Shown here piece by piece: positions 57,571 through 64,000 of a stretch of DNA of 64,000 bases. This DNA comes from Phoronis australis (lineage: Eukaryota; Phoronida; Phoronidae). Both the position numbers and the translations under genes were made by a program. Numbering within the stretch: the first letter of the stretch is position 1; each line of letters starts with the position of its first letter. The notes below the pieces were generated by a model that made no database searches, had not been told where the DNA came from, and saw only the letters and a list, made by a program, of their open reading frames with translations. The stretch spans positions 601,865-665,864 of the forward strand of contig NMRA01000089.1 in NCBI GenBank assembly GCA_002633005.1, written 5' to 3'.

Positions 57571-58497
57571 CTTCAACGCAATGTTGTTGTTATTGCCATG
57601 GGTACCGGGGTCGTAGTTGTTACTGTTTTTGGTTTCGTTGACCATCTCTCTTCAAAGTTTTTCATTTGATTTTGCTACTTAGATCGCTTAGTAATCGTCC
57701 GGCGGTAGCGTTTGTTCGCATGAGGATAACAAACTCATTTTTATACAGATTAGTCTAAACTTTGAGCAGAATTTCTGTCATATGGTATCTGCTTTGAAAG
57801 CTATTGAATTTGATAAGAATCGGGTGAAAGACCACGGAATTAGGAAGCACTTGCTTTCAAATGACCGGAAGTGATGTACTTAGTTTCGACTGACCTTCGT
57901 AGACGTTCGTTTTGCATGGAAACACCGATTTTGAGTCTTTCTTAAGACACGGTGCATCGTTTTAGCATCAATTTGAACAAGCGTAAAAAGAGCGCGTGTT
58001 CCAAACACACATAACCATTTGTAGTTTGGACACAAAACCTCGTTTTCAAGCATAATGGCGAATTCGTGCAAGTTGTGAATTGTTTAAACTTTGTGTAAAT
58101 TTATTCGAACAAAACACTTTCCATCTTGAAAATAGCATGTCAGTATAATTGATCCGGTTTTGAAAAAGTACACACGCAAATAATGGGCTCTGTATCCATG
58201 ACTTCTTAGGGAGAGGTTCGCCGTTTGCAAGCTCAGTAGGCAAAGAACCTTCACCACTTGGAAGCAGTTGATGGCTAGATCATCGTTGTCAAAGCTTAGG
58301 TACGCGTCAGCACGCTCAGGTTTTTTCGAGATGACAGCTAAGTATCCCACCCCACTTGGCTATAGATGACTGAAGTCAGCAAGACCCACAAATCCTTTAC
58401 ATATAATACTTCCAATCGCTAAGGCAAGATCTCCAACCTCTTCTACTCTTTGCCTCACACCCGTTCTCCACTTAGTTGAGGGATAACTCCAGTCCGC

Positions 58498-58556
58498 GAA
58501 ACAAAACAAAACGAAAAGAAACGAAACCAAACGAAATGAACCAAATTAAACGACGT
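58498..58556. repeat. AAACR-rich simple repeat
   Basis: Repeated AAACA, AAACG and AAACC words form a degenerate pentanucleotide tract. Confidence 0.7.
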
Positions 58557-59239
58557 TTTGTTAAGGAGTATACTTAATAACGACAGACAGACGATGACGT
58601 TGAGAATATGTTCATGACCCTGCTTCATAAATATTTTACAATTTTCCAGGTTAGTGCATCATTGTTAGACTCGAAAAAAATAGATTTAATTGTTCTGTAG
58701 GTAAAAGATGCAAAATGAAGACAGCACCAATACGTCATCATTGAAAATATGTTCAAGGCGACTTTTTATAATCACGAATTATTTCAGTCACGTGCGTCAA
58801 CTCTTGAGCAGTAAAACAGCAAATCAATTCCCTTGTATATTGCGTTTCAAAAATTGCAAAAGAAGCCCAGGCGGCGGAAAGACATGTTCAGTGCACAGTT
58901 CTATAAACCTGTGTCATCCTTGAACCTGTAAAATGGCCATTAAAATTTGCTATAGGTGGCGCTTTAAAAATTGTGTTTTGAGAAAAGAGCAAACTAAAGA
59001 CGGCAGAAAGACACCGACGGTGAAGACATGTTCAGGGCGCCGTATAGTTCAGAGCCATGCGATATTTTTAAAGCGTTTCGTAAGAAAGGAACTGAGTTAG
59101 TAAGAATAGAATTACAGTTGACGACAACGACTACAGTTCGTAAGTGAAAATAGGACGTCCCGGATAGAAATCTCCATTGTCCTGGACGTGTTGTTACATT
59201 GGCTTCGTTTTAGAAATATCGACTGATTCTGGGAATCAT

Positions 59240-59360
59240 GTCGGAAAATGTCGCAGCTGCGGGTATTTCTCAAGTTTATCCAACTTTCTACCGTCGGAAT
59301 TCCAGCCCAGAGCACAGCAATGATTTTTACTGGCATTGGGAGGTCGAATACAGATAATGC
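59240..59360. repeat. dispersed repeat, related to 45890-46010
   Basis: This is the second copy of the repeat described at 45890. Confidence 0.5.
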
Positions 59361-59625
59361 AGATCAGAAAATTTTGAAAAAAAACAAAGCACCAACAAAT
59401 AACAGGAGAAATACCAATGGCGCGATAATAAGGCTAGAGAACTGCATTGTGGGTAAATACTGAGCGTCCTATTGTGTTAATGAGAACGGATGATTTCCTG
59501 AAGTTACAAGAATTGGCCAGTGCTCTAAAATAACAAGGTTCTGTGTGTTTTTGTGATTTTAATACATAACATCAAAACTCGCAGTTGCCTGCCAGGTACT
59601 CGTTGAAAGCAAGGACGGTGATTTT

Positions 59626-59759
59626 CAGGGGCGGATCCAGGATTTTGAGTTGGGGGGGCCAAGGCAGACATTTGCACCCCCGAGGTGCCAAATGGAATCT
59701 GTGAGAATTTTATGGGGGCCATGGCCCTCTTGCCCCCTCCCCCATAAATTCGCCACTGA
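59626..59759 (+). mobile_element. short TIR element of the CAGNGGCGGATCC family
   Basis: It runs from CAGGGGCGGATCCAGG to AAATTCGCCACTG, with the shared interior words TTTTGAGTTGGGG, GTGCCAAATGGAAT and GGGGGCCATGGCCC. Only 134 bp. No target duplication recognised. Confidence 0.6.
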
Positions 59760-60594
59760 TCACGTAAACTTTATGAGATTGGACCAATTAATGGGCTTTT
59801 TTGCACACTTGCCGGAGTCAGAGAAATGAGTTGTGTTACATGACCATCACGAGGAGGTGCTTGTAAAGTTAGGTAGCCTCGCATAGCAAGGCGTGTCAGT
59901 GAGTGTTTGAAACGTAGAATACCACAAAAATGGGATTTCATGGTAAAGTTTGACACTCAGATTTTGAGTGAAAAGTGGGGCGCCGGACTTTTAAGCTACT
60001 TATCAAAGTAGGAATTGTTTAAACTACATTTTAGAAGTATAGCATAAGAAAGTAAACTGCAACGCCATAGTATGATCCAAATCCGTGACATAGGGTGTAT
60101 CACCCATTAATGTCTTTTTGTCTAGTGAGAAGCGCACTGCACTCGATAGGAAACTGGCTGATTTTCTCATCGGAATGTGTGAATGAATGAGCTTATGAAA
60201 AACTTACGTTCATTGCACTGTAGTCATGATATGAATAAAAGAGTGAAAAGAAAAAACAAGAAATTGCGGTTTTAATATGGGTGTGCCGTCTATATTTGTC
60301 TTTTTATCCGCTTTATTCATAAAACGTACTAGTCGGCACACATCTGTTTGCAACTGAATTATATAATGAACACGCGGTTTACTCTGTGGATGGGCGGACA
60401 CAGGTTATCGCTGACAAGTGTTTAGTAGCTTTCGGTGCGTTCGTTCGTGACACGCGCACGTGCTATTTCCAGACTGAAGACTGGTTCGAGTTTATCACTT
60501 TATTAATTTCGGCCGCACGTACTCAAGTCTACTCAGACAAAACGTACTACGCAATGTCTGTTCTATGCTCCAGCTGGTGCTGCAAAACCTTGAC

Positions 60595-60748
60595 CAGGGG
60601 CGGACCCAGGATTTTGAGTTGGGAGGCGGGGCAGAGTATTAGTCAGGAATTTGCCTGTCAGATACTTACACCCCGAATTACCAAACTTAATCTGGGAGAA
60701 TTTTAGGGGGGCCATGGCCCCCTTGGCTCCCCTCTAAATCCGTCACTG
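60595..60748 (+). mobile_element. short TIR element of the CAGNGGCGGATCC family
   Basis: It runs from CAGGGGCGGACCCAGG to AAATCCGTCACTG, 154 bp, with the same interior words as the 59.6-kb copy. It is inserted at the end of a protein-like plus-strand stretch (about 60370-60594) of unknown origin. Confidence 0.6.
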
Positions 60749-60759
60749 ATTTTACCAGT

Positions 60760-63700
60760 CAAATGTTCTTAACACATTCTTCTGTCTATTGGTGGAATTT
60801 AAATCCGCGCTAGCAGAGCGTGAATCTGCGGTCGGGTTTGTAGGTTTGATTCCGATCTCAAAGTCACTGCTTTTGCCGAAAATGCCCCTTTAAATTCAAC
60901 GTGACTACTATTCTCTACTTCAATGTGATTGCGACGTATGGTTTGAATTGTACAAAAAGCAGAAATCCCAAAACTGATAGTGCCAATCATTTTCTCATGT
61001 CTGGAAACTTCACATAGAGACGGTAAGTGACTACTGGGTCATGGTACCATGACAATGGCGTCATTGTCCATTAATGGCACCGGAAACATGTTTGAAACCG
61101 TTCTTACCACTTCTGTTTACGTTGTACTGAAATGATGAAAGTGAGCTAAGCATCATAAATTTTAAATCTGCGGGTAAACAAAAGTGCCATAAAATTACGT
61201 ACCGTATATCTGACAGAAACATCTCAGTTACGATGTTTTGGGGTCCACAGGGCAATCTGCCCCCCATTAGGGGTTACAGGCTTCAGAAATTTTGAACCCC
61301 ATCATTCCAACAGAAAAGATGCATATTAAACAAAACAAACGAACTATCAATACAAATCCAATGAGAGCCTAATTTGAAGACATAGCGCACTGTCAGTGTA
61401 CGATTCTAAGATAGTGTTTCCTTTACTTTCATTAATTTAGAACGTCAGTCGAAACATGTCACTTTAAGATAACAATTTCGCAACTTTCAGCCCTGTTTGT
61501 GTTTGCCGTGTTATACTGTTGATTTGTTTTTAAGTGGGCGGTGTGTCCACGGAAACCTCGTTACGTATGGCGGAAGCTGAGTGAGTACCCATCATGCATG
61601 AGTCAGCTTTCACTCACTACGGCGGCCATACATGTACCACACCATCAACAAGAATAAAAATTAAACTGAAAAGTTCTTTCTGAATTCAGTTAAGTTTGAA
61701 AATGCTTGTAGTTATGTTGAATGAAGTATTTTGCGTTAAAACGCATTTTATGAAGTGTTTAACTTAAGTAAAGCGGAATGAGTATCCTTAAACAGAAACG
61801 AAAATTAGCAACTTGTCCTCTTTAGCTAACCAGTTCAAGACAACAAACTGCAATAAATACCTTTTAAGTCACCTTATGGAAGCTTTTAGCAATAATGAAA
61901 CCGTTTTGAAGGGCCCTAAAACGAATCTCACTGGCGTACGCTAACAAAAAGCCTACACGGATTAGGATTGGATTAATTAGTACTAGTAGCAAAATGCTTT
62001 AGTAATAAAAGCAACGAAACCTTTGAAGTCTATGTAATCCATACCTGCTGTGTTTGTAAATACATTCCTAATTTACGAAATATTTCAAATTATTTCAAGT
62101 GCGGAGACATTAATTATATGAAGTAGCTTTAAGTGATTTATATTATTATTACCACTTAAATGTGTGACCGGCGCCAAATGCCTTTCCACTGTCTGGACAT
62201 TCACGAACCTGTATTGAGAAATTAATACCGTGACAGTTGTACAGTTTTATTATACAGAAGTAATGATCAAATTAAAATTACGTCGTTAATATTAATTAGT
62301 GTAATTGAGAAATTAAAAGGTTTTAGCATCTAGTTTAACTTAATTGGTGTCTCATTCTTTTTGTTTCGGCGTTGATGCGAAACAATTTCAAATATCCTAT
62401 TAATTTCTGTTTTCTCCACTGTCATTTCATGTTGTGTATTAAAATTATATTAAGGTTATATTGAGTTCTACATTGGGGTGTCAAAAATGGTCAACTTCAA
62501 AGTAATAAAATAGGAACACAGAGGATCCTATGAGCTTAATTCCGACCGCTCTATCATCGTAGAAAACAAAACGTGGTCTTATTTTTTGTGGGGGTCACAC
62601 AATTAAGTCAAAACATTTGACATTCGCTCTGTAGGAAACGAGGTGTCCCAAGGAAATAGACGTATCACCTAAGCAGTGCTGAAAACGAACTGAGACCAAA
62701 ACACAGGATTCTCCTCTATGGTACTTACGAATCGTTCCACAAATCATTTATTGAACGAAATCATAAATAAACCAAAGCACTCCAAGGAGCAACACTTGAT
62801 GAAATTGGATTGAAAGAACACTGGAATGACATTGATCGGACGACGGTGGTGATCATCATCAATATTATCGTCAAATATTATTGACAAAATAAATTAAGAA
62901 ACAAAAGCTTGTGAAACCCGGGTTAGACGACAAGAATAAGAAAGCAATGGATGATCAGGTACTACAAGAGCAGTTTGAAAATATTGAATAACTCAAGAAC
63001 GACAAGTCGTACAGAAAAACAGGCGACATATTTATTTTTTTATTATTGTAATATTTACAATGAGGGTATCCCCATCAGTTCTCACTACTTTCCATGGGGC
63101 CTTATCTTGGCAAGATCTATTCACATAACAACTTTCTGAAATATCCGTCAAAGTACGCGTGAGTAGGTTATGTAAAGAGCGAAAATGGAAATAACCGTAA
63201 TAGCGCCATCTTGCGTATGATTTCAACGAAAATAGACTTCGAGCTACAGACGAAGAATGACATATCGTGTGCAAATTTCATTTCAATCATATGTTGCTGT
63301 CTACAAGTACAACAGGAGATCAATCGACCAAAAACCGTGGAACTGTACCATTAGTCTACAAAAGTTCGAGGGTAATTCGTAACAACAAACGAATGACTTA
63401 CAACTTGTAGCTCTTTAAGAGATTTATAAACCTACCAAGTTCTCAAAATATAAACCGGAGGTACTATTCTGCAAAGAGAAAATTCGAAAAATGGGCGCCT
63501 CAGCCCCACCGATTTCAACCCAAGCTATTGACGAAAAGGCAAGCAACCAAATTAACCAACAAAAATATAACAGAGCTACATATTTGGCGAGAAATTGTCG
63601 TCAAGCAATGGATGAGTCAATAGTTGTTTAAATAATAGCCGTTTTACAGTTAAACTTGACATCATTAAGGAACAATTTATAAATAATTCACCACATAAGT

Positions 63701-63930
63701 CTCATTTTCTTGTCTCTTGAATACAGTTTCATTCCGACTAGTTAGAAGTATTGGCGTTCAAAATGGCATTAGTTCTGTAGATTAATACATACAAGTGGAG
63801 GGGGATCTCAAATTCAAATTAAGCAGAAGAAACTTCGTGGCAGTGGGTATAACAGCCATGTCAACAACATTATCAATGCCAATATCAACGATAAAGGCAA
63901 TGTAAAATCAAATAACAACAACAACATTTG
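60760..63930. other. intergenic sequence without a supported gene
   Basis: This is about 3.2 kb of AT-rich DNA. The only item of note is a tRNA-box-like string near 60811-60853, whose spacing is too short for a tRNA. Confidence 0.4.
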
Positions 63931-63939
63931 CAACAACAA

Positions 63940-64000
63940 AAACGGACGGTGGTGGTGGAGGAGGTGGTGATGGTGGCGGCGGTGGTGGTGGTGATGGTGG
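63940..64000. repeat. GGT/GGA/GGC microsatellite running off the window
   Basis: About 60 bp of GGT-type triplets, preceded by AAC-rich triplets from about 63910. Confidence 0.9.

Noticed and set aside
60811-60853. TAGCAGAGCG followed by GGTTTGATTCC, resembling tRNA A and B boxes
   Set aside because: The boxes are only about 32 bp apart, too close for a tRNA, and no cloverleaf can be drawn.
1-64000. CRISPR arrays, bacterial operons, rRNA genes
   Set aside because: No regularly spaced direct repeats with unique spacers, no Shine-Dalgarno-linked gene strings and no rRNA-like sequence were seen; the window is eukaryotic.

Overview
This window looks like AT-rich, highly heterozygous genomic DNA from an invertebrate animal. 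The signs are spliced exons with GT/AG borders, a single-exon leucine-rich-repeat/Ig receptor gene, many decayed non-LTR retrotransposons, short terminal-inverted-repeat (TIR) elements and microsatellites. There are no operons, Shine-Dalgarno sites or dense bacterial-type genes. The species cannot be fixed from sequence alone. A lancelet, hemichordate, echinoderm or lophotrochozoan are all compatible.

Layout. 0-1.2 kb: a 746-bp hAT-like foldback element with a perfect 8-bp target duplication, then an acidic first coding exon on the minus strand whose gene runs off the left edge. 5.3-8.2 kb: the one intact gene, a secreted/type I membrane LRR-Ig protein (minus strand), with a candidate TATA box and polyadenylation signal. 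11.4-14.5 kb: two near-identical copies of a broken protein-kinase-like gene preceded by degenerate coding repeats. 18.8-22.6 kb: TIR element, tRNA-like segment, the last two exons of an unrecognised gene (minus strand), two reverse-transcriptase fragments, a hairpin element and a 404-bp MITE. 23.0-25.7 kb: a spliced gene (minus strand) for a small secreted precursor with a signal peptide, two dibasic sites and an LDL-receptor class A domain; its downstream exons are present twice. 28.7-36.7 kb: a LINE, a duplicated 2-kb flank, a hAT transposase fragment beside a 154-base gap, and a Penelope-like 3' end. 44.5 kb: a CTG/CTA microsatellite. 46.7-51.6 kb: a block of decayed plus-strand coding sequence I cannot assign, cut by TIR elements and deletions. 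51.7-56.2 kb: LINE remnants, again duplicated. 56.2-64 kb: dispersed repeats and TIR elements, ending in a GGT microsatellite.

A recurring assembly pattern matters for every reader. Single N characters at 12914, 24229, 31719, 48513 and 54879 each sit where one copy of a near-identical direct repeat stops. The simplest reading is unmerged allelic contig ends placed in tandem, so the duplicated genes should not be counted as paralogues. Because two haplotypes are exposed side by side, the window also shows candidate polymorphic events: a 451-bp indel with ACT microhomology, microsatellite length change and frame-breaking indels.

I did not find an obviously new multi-gene system. The best candidates for something undescribed are the LDLa-containing peptide precursor (25.7-23.6 kb), the unassigned decayed coding block (46.7-51.6 kb), the two-exon gene end at 20.5-19.6 kb, and the conserved hairpin element at 21.1 and 52.2 kb.
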